From assembly GCA_012934845.2 (NCBI GenBank), contig WNNJ02002939.1:22362-86361 (forward strand): a stretch of DNA of 64,000 nt, given 5' to 3'. The notes beneath the pieces were generated by a model that saw only the letters and a program-made list of their open reading frames with translations, did no database searches and was not told the origin of the DNA. Of this stretch, positions 1-26,446 are shown in pieces (position 1 is the stretch's first letter; each line of letters begins with the position of its first letter). The position numbers and the translations under genes were made by a program. The DNA comes from Pomphorhynchus laevis. Lineage: Eukaryota; Acanthocephala; Palaeacanthocephala; Echinorhynchida; Pomphorhynchidae.

Positions 1-1578
1 TTTACTCTGGTATTGTTTTTTTCATTTATATATTTCGTTGTTTTATTCTGTGTTTAAAGTAGTTTTTCTACTTTATATTAACTAATTTAAATTAAATAAT
101 ATTAATTAACTTATTTTAATTAACTAATTAAATAATAATTAAAATTAATATTTTGTCAATTAGAATAAAATTGAAACTTTGAGAAACGTTTGTTTTGATT
201 TTAGAAATATTTTAGAGAACATTTTTTTTTCTAGAATAATTTTAATTTAGGTAAAGATTAATTTTCATTATGTTCATCACTGAATTTATAGTTGAATTTA
301 TTCTAATTTATTTATAACTCTAAATTATGTAAATTATTAGGGTTAATATTTTTAATATTTAAATATTAAAATATTCTCAATATTTTTAATAATTTAATAT
401 TCTAATATTTTAATATAATATTTTTAATACTGCAAATATTTTAAGTTGGCGTTTAGCATTTATCATATATTTCCTTAAAAAATCTTAGAATATTTTAGAA
501 TATTGCTTAAAATTATTTTTTCTAATTGCCTAATGCTTAAATTACCAAAATTTTCCCATCTACCAAATTTGATATTACATTTATTTATATCACAGTAATT
601 AAACTATATAAAAATGTAATGTTAATATGATATATTTAATTATATTTATTTAATAATTATACGGATTTGTATGCTTTAATCAGTATAAAAATATAATGTT
701 TCTATTTATTGAGTAGCTAAACTTGATTAATTATTTCAATTATCAGAACTGGATCGTCCACTTTTATCGCCAAGGATTTTTCATTTCAAGAAATATGTTT
801 AAAAAAACCTTCTCCGTATATCTGGTTGCGTCCGATGGATATAGACGTTTCGATTACACAGTATTGCTGTTTTTATCATAAGTTGGCCATTTTTAGTATA
901 ACGCTAGAACGACGTTTGAATGCATTTATATCTCTAGGCATAAAAAATTGTTCCTTTAAAAATATCGGATGCTGATCCGATTTTTTAAAAAACTATTTCT
1001 AGAGATTAAAATATCAAGATAAGTTGACCTTTTGTTGATAGGCGTAAGTAATTTACTTAATATGACGAAATGACGATTGCTTAAATGTGGCTTAAATATT
1101 AAATTTCAAATGCTATAAATTTAATAAGTTTTAAATTTTGTATTTTTTAAGTTTTTTTTTATTTTATATCTTTAACCTTGAAAATTAGTAATAATTTTAA
1201 CTATTCTTTTAACTATTTTTATATTTTTAAAATCTTCAAAAATATTTATATTTATATTCTTTTTTTTCAAGAATATATTAAATTCTTGAAATAGTTAACC
1301 GAATATTATCTGCAATTATAAACTCCAACTTAATGATATAATATTTTTAAGTCTAGTTCAACTTTAAACGTTTTGCTCAACTTTCAACACAATATAAACC
1401 GACTGAATGGTTCAATACTTTTAACATTTAGTCATTCAGAACACTATATTATTAGGCTATTTTAATAATATTATTAGTATACTATTAAACTAATAATGAA
1501 CCAAGCTGTAGATGCAATTCATTTATAGATTTTATTTTTAAGAAAATCTCAAACACAATAGCACCTCATAATACAAGT
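1..1578. other. AT-rich DNA without a recognisable gene
   Basis: This stretch is dominated by A/T runs and short imperfect repeats of ATATTTTAATA type. I see no ORF with coding character and no RNA gene. The last 20 bases before the candidate start at 1579 follow an AG (near 1558-1560) that could be a splice acceptor or the 5' UTR of the next entry. Confidence 0.5.
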
Positions 1579-3114
1579 ATGATGGATACATCTGCGGATA
1601 TCGCAATGAACGGAGGGCTCACTGGATTAGAACTTCAGGTAATTTATGTTTTAGATTAAATAATTTTTGTAAAATAATTAAATTATTTCATTTTATTTTC
1701 ATTCGGTTGAGCAGCCGCCTTCAGCAGTTATGCAGAAGTGCGTTATTCACGAAAGACGTAATCCAGAGTTAGATCACGGTAAAAGTTAAACGTCCGCTCT
1801 AAAATTGAGATTAAGAGCTTAAACTATTGTAGTCGTAGTGTTTATAAACCTTTACATGGAAATCAAGAACTTGAGCCATGTAAAACTCTAATCTACGTAT
1901 TAATCTAATCTAATCTAATCATTTTAGACAGAATTTTATTCGATCAAAACATTTGACGATTATTAAAATCATTAATTTTGTTTTATTTTACAACGTAGGG
2001 CATTATAGATGAAAGTTGTAATTTAATTACGAAGACTAACAACTTATTAAAAATTTAATTTTTCACTGCATTTTTTTAATCTTGAAAAAAATTGATTTAT
2101 TTAAACTGTTACAAAGTTGATTAAGCTATTTTTTAATAAAAACAATTAATTCTATAATAAAAGACAGCGAAATTAAATATTTTAGTATTTTTTGATTGCA
2201 GTATTTTTCGATCGCATTATTTCTCGATCGCATTATTTTTCGATGGAATTTTTTTCGATCGCAGTATTTTTGATCGCATTATTTTTCAATCGCAGTATTT
2301 TTGATCGCAGTATTTTTCAATCGCATTTTTTTCGATCGCAGTATTTTTCGATCGCAGTATTTTTCGATCGCAGTATTTTTCGATCGCAGTATTTTTCGAT
2401 CGCAGTATTTTTCGATCGCAGTATTTTTCGATCGCAGTATTTTTCGATCGCAGTATTTTTCGATCGCAGTATTTTTCGATCGCAGTATTTTTCGATCGCA
2501 GTATTTTTCGATCGCAGTATTTTTCGATCGCAGTATTTTTCGATCGCAGTATTTTTCGATCGCATTATTTTTCGATCGCAGTATTTTTCGATCGCAGTAT
2601 TTTTCGATCGCAGTATTTTTCGATCGCAGTATTTTTCGATCGCAGTATTTTTCGATCGCAGTATTTTTCGATCGCAGTATTTTTCGATCGCAGTATTTTT
2701 CATTAAATATTGAAGATAATTTCATAAAATTGCTGTCTAATAAACTATTTGCAAGTAATGTAAATTACTTGCTAGTAATAAATTATCGTAGTAAGTTTAC
2801 AAAATCACGCGAACATTTTGAAATTCTACAAAGATTTCGAAGAATTTGAAAATTGCATTTTAAATGTTTATCACATTTCATCATATTTTATAATCACACC
2901 AAAAAATTTAAATATTTCCTAGATGTAATTTTAAAATGTGATCAACTTAAACCATAATTTAAAATCTAAAATTAAGTTATTTGTAATCAACTTTTAAGTA
3001 AAATCTGTATTTTTATAATACCGGTGACAATAAAAGAATTTTATTGAATTTAATTTATTTTCAGATTACAAAGTTTTTGAAGAACTGCCAATCGGACTGT
3101 GGAGCAAGTCTTGA
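1579..3114 (+). CDS. Candidate small three-exon gene, unrecognised
   Basis: Possible exons are 1579-1638 (begins ATGATG, ends CAG|GTAATT), 1715-1778 (after GAGCAG, ends CACG|GTAAAAG) and 3065 onward (after TTTTCAG). Joined in phase they give 57 codons ending in TGA at 3112-3114. Skipping the middle exon instead leaves the third exon open to a GT at 3160, so the true structure is unclear. Both readings look protein-like, with some charged and aromatic residues, but I recognise no family. The first intron is 76 nt; the second is 1.3 kb and is filled by the 16-bp minisatellite. The call rests only on splice-site quality and open phase, and could be wrong. Confidence 0.28.
2190..2702 (+). repeat. 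16-bp minisatellite
   Basis: The unit is CGATCGCAGTATTTTT, about 23 near-perfect tandem copies from roughly 2330 to 2700, with diverged copies (CGATCGCATTATT and similar) back to about 2190. One internal unit carries the CATTATT variant. Each unit holds the palindrome CGATCG. Because 16 is not a multiple of 3 and the unit makes no stop in most frames, the array gives long ORFs on both strands with a 16-residue period; these are not genes. Confidence 0.95.
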
Positions 3115-3159
3115 AGACATAATAGAAAACTTTCGGAATTTCTCAGATGCTCGTATTAG

Positions 3160-4282
3160 GTTTGTTTAATACAAAAAGTTATGTATTAAAATTAAATTAT
3201 TTTTGTATTATTATTTAATTCAAAAATACATAAATGCTCGTTACATGTTTGTTTGCATGTATTAGGTATTATTCTCAGAAGCTCGTATTATTATATTCAA
3301 ATAATCTATTTGAATATTTAATAGTGGAGTAATTTCTTTCTTGAGGCACGTCAATGCTGATATAACGTCATATAACATTATATTATTAAAATTTTGATTT
3401 CGCTCAGAATATAGCAAAATTTGATGTGATCAGCAACTTTCAACATATTCAATTGCACCTGCTGGAATAGAGAAATATGTAAATAGTTAAGTCAATTTAC
3501 TAGACATTTAAAAATAAGTAACAGCGCGTTTGTTGCGCTGTAATCCAAACAAAACGCGTGCTGGTTATCACCAACGTCATTTACGAATAAATTCGAAATG
3601 CATCTAAACAATAAAATAGCTAAAATTAAACTGAACGATTTATTTATTTAGATAAATTAATTAATTTATTTATTATTAATTTGAAAATAAATTAATTAAT
3701 AGATCCATTAATTTATTTTAAATCTATAAAAAATAAAAGAATCAATTAAAAATTAGACAAATTAATTGGTTTTTTTTTAATTAATTAAAAACAAATTAAC
3801 AAACAATAATGTTTTGATTATTCAGCAAATTTTGGCGCTTTAAGATATCTAGGTACAGTACTACGAAAATGTCTGAAAAATTGAACCAGAAATTACATTA
3901 TCTAACTGATAAATAATACAGCGTCCACTATCACCTGCCTTTTTACCTAAAGTTCAAAAATATGTCGTTACCTTTTTTGTTTTATTTTTGTAAAGCCATA
4001 TAAATATTTGTCTTTATTTTTGATAAATAGATAAAGACAAATATACTAGATTATACTAGATTTAATTTATACAAGATTTTTTCATTTTATTAGTCATAAC
4101 TGAAGAAGACTTATTTCAAAGCCTAAACGCTTTTTGAATAAATGTTAACTTTCCTTATCTTGTTCTGGTTATAAATACCTGTATTTATATAATATTATAT
4201 ATTATTATATTATAATATTATAATATTATTATAATATTTTTTACAATATAAAACAATTTAAATTAAATTCAATTATTATACA
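3160..4282. other. AT-rich DNA, no gene seen
   Basis: Low-complexity A/T sequence with an AT microsatellite around 4180-4240. I see no coding exon that I can support and no RNA gene. It ends at the 3' terminus of the RLE LINE that starts at about 4283. Confidence 0.5.
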
Positions 4283-6850
4283 GGGTTACCCGCAAATGTC
4301 GCATAAAGATATTATTGGTTTTTTAAGAATAGTGCGTCCTTTGGTTCTCACTATGATTCCTCTTATTCTCCGTCTGCCTGTTCTGCAAACTGATCATGAT
4401 TATTTCGTCAAGAATCCGCGCTAGACAGTCCCACCTGCAACATAAAGTCTCTCAACGTGTTTACGGGCTTGTGAACTCTCGATCGCGGTGAACGTAAACA
4501 TTGGGATACAGATTTTGCCAGCGTCACGCTAATGTTTGTTCTCAACCACGAAATGACACTTGAATAACTTTTCTTCTGTTTCATACTGGTTCTCGATGCT
4601 ATAGCCTGTATTACTCTCTGCGCCGATCCACCAAACCCACCCAAAAAGGCATACACGATAGGACATAAGGAACCCTGTTCAACCTCCAGAATGCGCTCTT
4701 CGTATTTGCTCTTTTTCTAGATTCGTGGTAATCGAACGACGCACCAACAGTTTTCGATAAGTAGGATGAAGCCTTTTCATTAAACACGCATACGTCGAAT
4801 AACGTACGCTCCATCCTACCTCCAATAGCCCGTTGCGAACAATATCGGAACGCACATTAGGCGCTCTGTCCGTTATACTATTCTCGAATATTATTGTATC
4901 AGGCACCTGTTGTAGCTGATGCTCAATTGGCACTCCATTACATACTTCTGTCATCGCATCCGATATTAAATCTCTATGATCATTATGTCGAGTTATCAAA
5001 AGACCACCCCTCCTACACGAGAGAGCATGACCAATATCAAACTTTGCTCCACAACAACATTGTTTTGCTATGTTTGTCAGGTCCAACCATATCGGGCCGC
5101 TACTGCATTACGAAACTCGTTGGTGGACAAGTGCAATCCAAATGCTGATATTGGTCGAGTTATCAACCAATTTGACGACCCCTTGATTGAGGCAAAATCC
5201 AGTATCAGTTGCAAACCCTCGTCTTTCTTAGTCAGCGACAATATGTTTTTCTTATTGATGTCGAAATTCTATTTTTTAAGCCGATTTGCTATGACACACT
5301 GTTCTTTGCTTCGTTCAAACGTGCTCACGGCAGTGCCATATGGACTGAATATTGCCAACGATGCATTATATTGCCGTTTTACTTCTGAGATGGGATTCAT
5401 TATCCCCAAACCTACCCATTTTGATGGAAATTGAAAATAACTGTGAACTGTTATCACTTCATGTTCCAGCAATCTAGTCGCCAGCTTGGTGTATATTTGG
5501 TCTTATAAATCAGAAAACCAACTGGGATTGCACTAAGTCGTTTTCGCAAAGAAGATCCTTCTACTTTGCAGTGCATGTGTAAATACTATGTACGTCGAGT
5601 GTGCATCCAATTCTGCCATTGTGATCAGTTTTTCAATAATTTGTCTCCACTCATCCGTACAGGCTAGTACATACCGTTTCACGTATTCTTTATCTCCGAT
5701 CGGGGCTCCCAAAATAGATATACCATCTGTATTTATGCGTATGTTCGTATCCGCGAATGCACCTAGTAAAGCCTTTTCATTTTGACTATGGATCATAAGT
5801 CTACATTTAGTTGGATTCAATATGTATCCGTATTGAGGACCGATGCTCGTTAGTGCATCCTATACTTGCTTTATCTCGTCGATACTACTAACGAAATTTG
5901 CATCGTCTGCGTACAATCGCTGGTATATGTCTGGTATGCTTGATCAAATATGTCTAATTAGAGGAATTGTCAATGTCGTAAATGCTGCCACGCCTAAAGG
6001 GTCACCTTGCGTGAACCCAAAAGTAGCCTTAAAATATCATCCTTCATGTGTCATCCTTATTCCACCCCGTAGGTGTTCTTCAGGGTTCTTGCTAGAGATG
6101 GATTAACTTTACCAACGTTTGCTAATGCAAGCTGTCTACACGCTTTATTGAACACATTTTTCGCGTCAATACTCAGTATTGCACGCTCCGGGTCTTTATG
6201 AAATCTTTCTGTTTTCGCTGTTGTTTGTAATGGTTGTTTGATGACGCTGTCTATGACTTTGCCGATTACTCGACGGACAATCTCCCCTACACTAATCGGC
6301 CTTATCCTTGGATATTTGTTGAGTGGTATCAAACGACCCGCAACAAGTGCTTCCATAGTCTTGAAACATACGGGTTCCGTAGCTATCCTGCGCGTTAGCT
6401 GTGCAATAGCTTCGGCTAGTCTGAGAGAATGATGTTTGAACAATGTAAGCATTATTTGGAACTTAAACGCTGTACTTCCGATGAGCCAGCACCACCTCGT
6501 GTTTTCAATGCGGTTGTGATAATTTGATTCCCGTCTATCGATAAAAATTCAAAGACATGGTGTGGCACCCAATCAATTATATGCTGATTCAGCTTTGCTA
6601 CATCAGCTGCTTCACTTGCGTTGGGACAGAGTTCTTGCAAAATGCTCTCAACTGTTCGTCCTCCAATTTCCTGGTTTAGGGATAAAACTACGTTTGTGCC
6701 TGGGCAATCATCCTTGAGCAGTCTAAGAGCCGCAGTAGTTTTTCCTTCCCGAACAAGTTTACAAAATTTCTTCTGCCAATTTGTTGATCCTCTTGACTCC
6801 TACGCAGTGAGCGCTGAAAGAATCTTGCTTCGAAAAGAAGTTCCGTCACC
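4283..6850 (-). mobile_element. Decayed RLE-type non-LTR retrotransposon, copy 1
   Basis: Read on the minus strand, this is a LINE whose single polyprotein has a reverse transcriptase followed by a Cys/His knuckle and a restriction-like endonuclease. From 5' to 3' I can see a helical N-terminal region (about 6850-6600), a GGAGSSE motif before the RT, an RT block with RPISVGEIVRR (about 6270), FTQGDPLG (about 6010), the catalytic YADD at 5900-5914 and a GPQYGY...NPTK segment. Then come CCCGAKF...HALSCRRGG...RHND (about 5060-4960) and the endonuclease region with FDVCVFNEKA (about 4800). Several frameshifts and in-frame stops split the frame into at least seven pieces, so it is inactive. The 3' end carries ATTTGCGGGTAACCC, shared with the fragment at 50.99 kb. 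The family is common in aquatic invertebrates; I am unsure of the clade name. Confidence 0.85.
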
Positions 6851-7564
6851 TTGTCAGTATTATATTTGTAAAATCACATGTTCGATATTATTTTCGAAAA
6901 AAAAGATGTAGCTCAAATATGTAGTTCAAAACTATCACTCACTTGTTTTGTAAAGAACACAAAATTATGTAGCTCTCTATAAATTTTGGACTTTTAAATT
7001 ATTCTCAATCAATAATATTAAATATATTTGATTTTAGATAATTTTAAATAATTCACAATTCATATTAGTTTTAATGATAAACGAAGAATTTCAAATTTTA
7101 CATATCTGTTTATTAATTTGCGTAAATAATGATAGAATAAGTTTAAAGTTGTAAATTAGAGACATAAAATCGTTTATTAGCTATAAATATTTGAGAAATA
7201 TCGATATTTCTCAAAGTACATACAATATCTTAAAATATATGCAATGTATAATCATTATTTAATCAAAATATATACAATTAATCAAAATAACCAAATTAAT
7301 CAAACTGAAATTAATCAACAAAATCGAGTAAATTAATTATTTAGAAATCGGACGGAGTCAAACTATTATTTGAAGTTAACAATTGACTATTCCCGTTTTG
7401 TAAATGACATTTAGCAGCATTCAAATAATGCAAAAGCTTGGGGTTGTTCAAATTGTTGCCTATTTGAAAAACGTCAAAAATTAAAATATAAATTACAAGC
7501 ACTTTTTCGCATAATAGTTTAAATTTATTTTATTGTTGATTTATACTTCTCCAATATAAGAATA
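6851..7564. other. AT-rich DNA with dispersed repeat blocks
   Basis: There is no coding signal. Two short blocks (about 7340-7450 and 7495-7570) recur in inverse orientation at about 14170-14290 and 14300-14380, but in swapped order, so they belong to a dispersed repeat rather than to one simple duplication. Confidence 0.5.
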
Positions 7565-8617
7565 AGAAAAAATATACGATGAGATCGATAAACTGAGACT
7601 ACCTATTTTATACTATATAAATTTAAAATAAATATTTTAATATTTTGATTTTCTATAATTTAGTTTTATGTAAGGTAAGCATCATTAAAATTTTATGAAC
7701 TGATCAATTTAATATTTGATAAAATGATATTTTAAAATAATACTATAAAATAATATTTGTGTTAGAATATTTAATATTCTAACGCATTGTATATTATTTT
7801 CTATCAATCCATAATAAAAAATATACAATGCATCAGAATAAAGTTAAGAGGTTGGTTTCCTTCCAATCTGATTGGAAGGAAACTAATCTTCCAAGCTAAT
7901 TAGTTACGGATGATTTAGTAACCTTAGACAAGAGCTAATCTTATTTTGTGGCTAAGTTGAAATGGCTCACCAAAGACACACGCTACTTTACCGATGATTT
8001 ATATGCACAGGTTATTTAAATACTTTCAAATATATTCAATATATTTAAATATATATAATATATAAAGATATTTCAATTATATTTGATAGTCATATTTTTA
8101 CAAAACTATATGTTTTTATCAATTTTTAAAAATTATATTTCCTTAATTTTTAATTATTATATTTTTTTGTATTTCCTTTGTAACGCTAAATTGCAAATCG
8201 GATTATTTAGACCAATATTTTTGTATATTTTTGCAATGTTTCATTATCAAAGATTTCATCTTTAATATTCAAATATTGAACATTTGTAAGCGAACGAATT
8301 GGATGTTTAGTAATAAAGACTTTAGGCCTGTAAAAATATTAAAAACGTTTGATTTGAAAGCTTTAACATTAGCTTTTGTGATTGAGATTTTTAGCTCTTG
8401 TCGGTAATTGCAAATCATTGTTTCTTTTTAGGTTAAAATAGAGAAAATTAGAGAAATTTTCGAAGCCAATTTATTTATTAAACATTTAGCATATAAAATA
8501 TAAAATTATTAAATTCATAAAATGCAAACGTTTCCTGATTATTAATAAAATCCAATTATTTAATTTTTCTTAATTGAAGCTGCGTTCAATAGCGCACTTT
8601 ATACAGAAAAAATATCT
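7565..8617 (+). repeat. Left arm of a 1-kb inverted repeat
   Basis: This arm is almost exactly the reverse complement of 12895-13947. For example, the segment around 8290-8600 matches 13220-12900 base for base over more than 300 bases; only scattered differences appear elsewhere, as near 7965. The arm contains an inner hairpin with arms GCATTGTATATT and AATATACAATGC (about 7782-7834). The two arms flank the last six exons of DDX41. It encodes nothing recognisable. It may be a non-autonomous mobile repeat or an inverted segmental duplication. Confidence 0.9.
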
Positions 8618-8619
8618 CA

Positions 8620-8880
8620 ATCAGTTTATTTAAATACTTTCAAATATATTCAACATATTTAAATATATATTATATATATTATATATATAATATTTTAATT
8701 ATATTAAATAATATACAATGCATCAGAATTAAGATAAGAGGTTGGTTCCCTTTTAATCTGGTTGTAGGGGAACTAATCTTCCAAGCTAATTACTTACAAT
8801 TGATTTAGTTGGTAGCCCTAACTAATTTTACAAATTCAAAAATCAGTTTTAAATATATTATATCCGATTCCTTAGACAAG
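8620..8880 (+). repeat. Diverged partial direct copy of the preceding repeat
   Basis: TTATTTAAATACTTTCAAAT at about 8626 repeats the sequence at about 8013, and 8705-8800 (ACAATGCATCAGAAT, then AGAGGTTGG and CTAATCTTCCAAGC) repeats 7825-7905 with substitutions. So part of the inverted-repeat arm is present a second time right beside it, showing that it is built from an interspersed repeat. Confidence 0.75.
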
Positions 8881-10478
8881 AGCTATTCTTTTTTGTTGCT
8901 ATGTTGAGATGGCTTGCAAAAGACACGTCTTTTAAAAAGACGGTTGAGTTCGTTACTTGATGAACAAGAAGCGTTAGGAAAATACGTTTATTTTTTGTTC
9001 TTAACAAATTTTCAAAATATCCGGGAATACACAATACATGTGCATACTCATTAAATGCACAACAACATATAAAATAGGTTGTTGTGTCCGTAACCACTAA
9101 TTGTTGCTGGTAAGACGTGGTTTGGAATCTTGTGGAAAATGGAATTATTCATTATGTTTAGAATTCAACTTGTATGACTTGATAAAAAAATAAAATAAAA
9201 TAAAACATAAAATAAAAGTTAGGAGTAACTTTTTACTGTCTATCGTGTTTTGGCCCTTATTCTTCGAATAGTGGCCCACTTGGTGACTTTACATATCATC
9301 GACATTAGGCTAGTGATATAAATCAGATCAGCAAGCTGACTTACCGTATTTTGTACCTTATGTAAATTTAAAAAAGTAAATATTTTAATCATAAGGTTTT
9401 CTATAATTTAGAAAACGAATATTATAATATTCGTTTATATTATATTATAATATAATTTAAAAAAATATTATAATATTTTTTTCAAATTCAATTTTTATCA
9501 TTGAATTTAGAACAAGCCCGCATTATTACGTCATTAATCTAAATATGAGACGACAATAATACACTGTAGCAGTTGTAGCACGCTACAATTAGCATGATGC
9601 TACTGTAGCGTCCTAAACAACTGCTATAGCACGCTGCTACTGTAGCGTCCTAATTTTTTAAAACATCTCATTTAAAGAATAATGTTCACACTGAAAAATA
9701 TATTAATTGAGTTTACGTATTTTGTAAATATATCTCATAATAAACATAAAATAAAAATAAAATAATCTATAAATTATTTTAGATGATAAGTTTATTGAAT
9801 TACTTATAATTCAATAAATATACCATGGCTGAAATATACCATGATTATTTAATAAAACGTGTGAATCACACGTTATTCACACGTTAGTGGTGTTATTAAT
9901 AAAACGTGTGAATCACACGTTATTCACACGTTAGTGGTGTTATTAATAAATCACCATTTACTGTTATATTTCTCTGATTTTTTTTTAATTTTTTATTATC
10001 TGAAAATTAAAGATACAACTTGTTTTGATGAACCAATTTTTCATACTTTAATGGTGATCAGATTTTATCGATTGAGCATTTCGAGTGTTAATCTACACAT
10101 TAACATCATTAAATTTAACCGCTCATCATTAATCGTGGTTCAGAAATCGATTTAGATGTAAACACAGTCGAAACTGATAGACTTCGATAAATTTCTGAAA
10201 TTGCAACTTCTCTATATGAACATTTTAAATCAACTTATAAAACATTACGTGAAACTAACTTTTGTGTTCATTTAGGAAAGCCATTGACTTTCTATCATCA
10301 GAGGGACATATTTTTACAACCGTGGATGAAAACCATTTCTGCTATACAGGCCTGTGCTAATCAACAATGCTTAACATTTTCTATGTGGACAAAAAGCTGT
10401 ATAAATTAATAAAAGCTTTGATTTTTGATGAAATGGTCGATTGCTGCTATATACATTGTATAATGACGATCTTGAATT
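8881..10478. other. Region downstream of DDX41, no gene seen
   Basis: Mostly AT-rich. About 9565-9655 holds a two-copy repeat around GCTACTGTAGCGTCCTAA, and 9850-9948 a tandem duplication listed separately. Short ORFs here lack codon bias or motifs. Part of 10200-10478 may be DDX41 3' UTR, since the gene ends at 10479 on the minus strand. Confidence 0.5.
9850..9948 (+). repeat. 47-bp tandem duplication with palindromes
   Basis: Two copies with a period of 47 bp begin with TTAATAAAACGTGTGAATCA. Each copy contains ACGTGTGAATCACACGT, an almost perfect palindrome, followed by a second ACGTTATTCACACGT half. The motif could form nested hairpins. Its function is unknown. Confidence 0.9.
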
Positions 10479-25213
<14,735 letters not shown>

Positions 25214-26221
25214 TCTAATAAAATAATTTTTCAAGAGATTAGTTGGTTAAAAAAATAATTTAGAATTTAACAAAATTGATGAAATTATTTTATTGTGATA
25301 ATATTAATATTATCACAAAATTCAATCTTGTACTTTTAAAATCAAAACATATTACATTTTTCAAATATAAAGCTATTTTTTAATCAAATTTGTGTATACT
25401 ACAAATCGAAAAAAATACGTAATATATTTTTAAATTAAACAATGTTAAAATCGTATATTCTTCTAAATAAAGTTAGAAGTATAAAATGTTATTTCATAAA
25501 ATAAAATTATTAACTTTAGATTTTATTTTTGTTAAAAATTACGCGATTATAATTTTTAAAAGAATATTAATTTCAAATATCAATTATAAATAATAATTAA
25601 ATCGTATTTTAAGTAAATTTATTTAAATATTACTAATTTATTTCTAACAAATTACTAAGTTCATATAAATAGATTTATTCGTACTAGACATCACACTTGA
25701 AGAAATGTAGATGGAGGAGAGATCGTTTCGCTGAATATTACTAAGAAACGTAACGAGTTGATTTTGTAACTTTATCTGCGTTGAATGTGGTGTATATTTT
25801 AACTCAAATTAAAATCAAGTATTCAGGAACAAGTATGTAATTGATATAATAATTTTATAATTATATTTTTATTATTTTATTTTTAATTTTTTAAATATTC
25901 TAATATTTTACATGCAAATAAAAGCAAATTTTGTATCACAGAGTTCTAAATGAGTATATATTATATACTCATTTGTAAACTATGATATAATCATATTTTA
26001 AACTACACAATATTAAATAGCAAATGATGATATATTGAAAAATATAAATAACTTGAGACTAATTATTAAAAGATTAATGGTGAAATATTAAATATATTAA
26101 AACATTAAAACAAATTTACATTTATATCAATAAGAATCATTAATTGGTTAATTTTGAATAAAAGCTAAAACCAGTTATTAAAGCAATGATTCCGTAAAAC
26201 ATAAATATATGTTATTTTTAG

Positions 26222-26446
26222 AATGGATCCAAAGAAAGTTTATTCAATAAAAAAGGTTCAGTTCAATATTTTAATAGCTACCGCTATCATTATCAGGAAC
26301 TATTTATCTGAATATCACTAAGAAGCGTGACGAGTCGATTTTGTTAACTTCATCAGGAACTATTATTCATTATGAGGATTGCAGCAGCTATTGAAATATT
26401 GAACTGAACCTTTTTATCGAATAAATTGTCGTTTCTTTGGTTCCAT
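26222..26446. mobile_element. MITE-like foldback element
   Basis: About 60-bp terminal inverted repeats face each other: ATGGATCCAAAGAAAGTTTA at 26223 and, in reverse, ATGGAACCAAAGAAACGACA from 26446. Both continue into AAAGGTTCAGTTCAATATTT and AATAGCT. The spacer is about 100 bp and has no ORF. Part of the spacer (TGAATATCACTAAGAAGCGT...GATTTTGTTAACTTCATC, about 26309) recurs with changes at about 25730. This shape fits a non-autonomous DNA transposon. No clear target duplication is visible. Confidence 0.7.

Noticed and set aside
1890-1925. Possible tRNA or regulatory repeat around AATCTAATCTAATCTAATC
   Set aside because: It is a short microsatellite without any cloverleaf.
2330-2700. Possible CRISPR-like array
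   Set aside because: Units are 16 bp and contiguous, with no unique spacers, in a eukaryotic genome.
2192-2849. Four long overlapping ORFs (128-182 codons) on both strands
   Set aside because: They are produced by the 16-bp tandem repeat and have strictly periodic peptides; no gene is implied.
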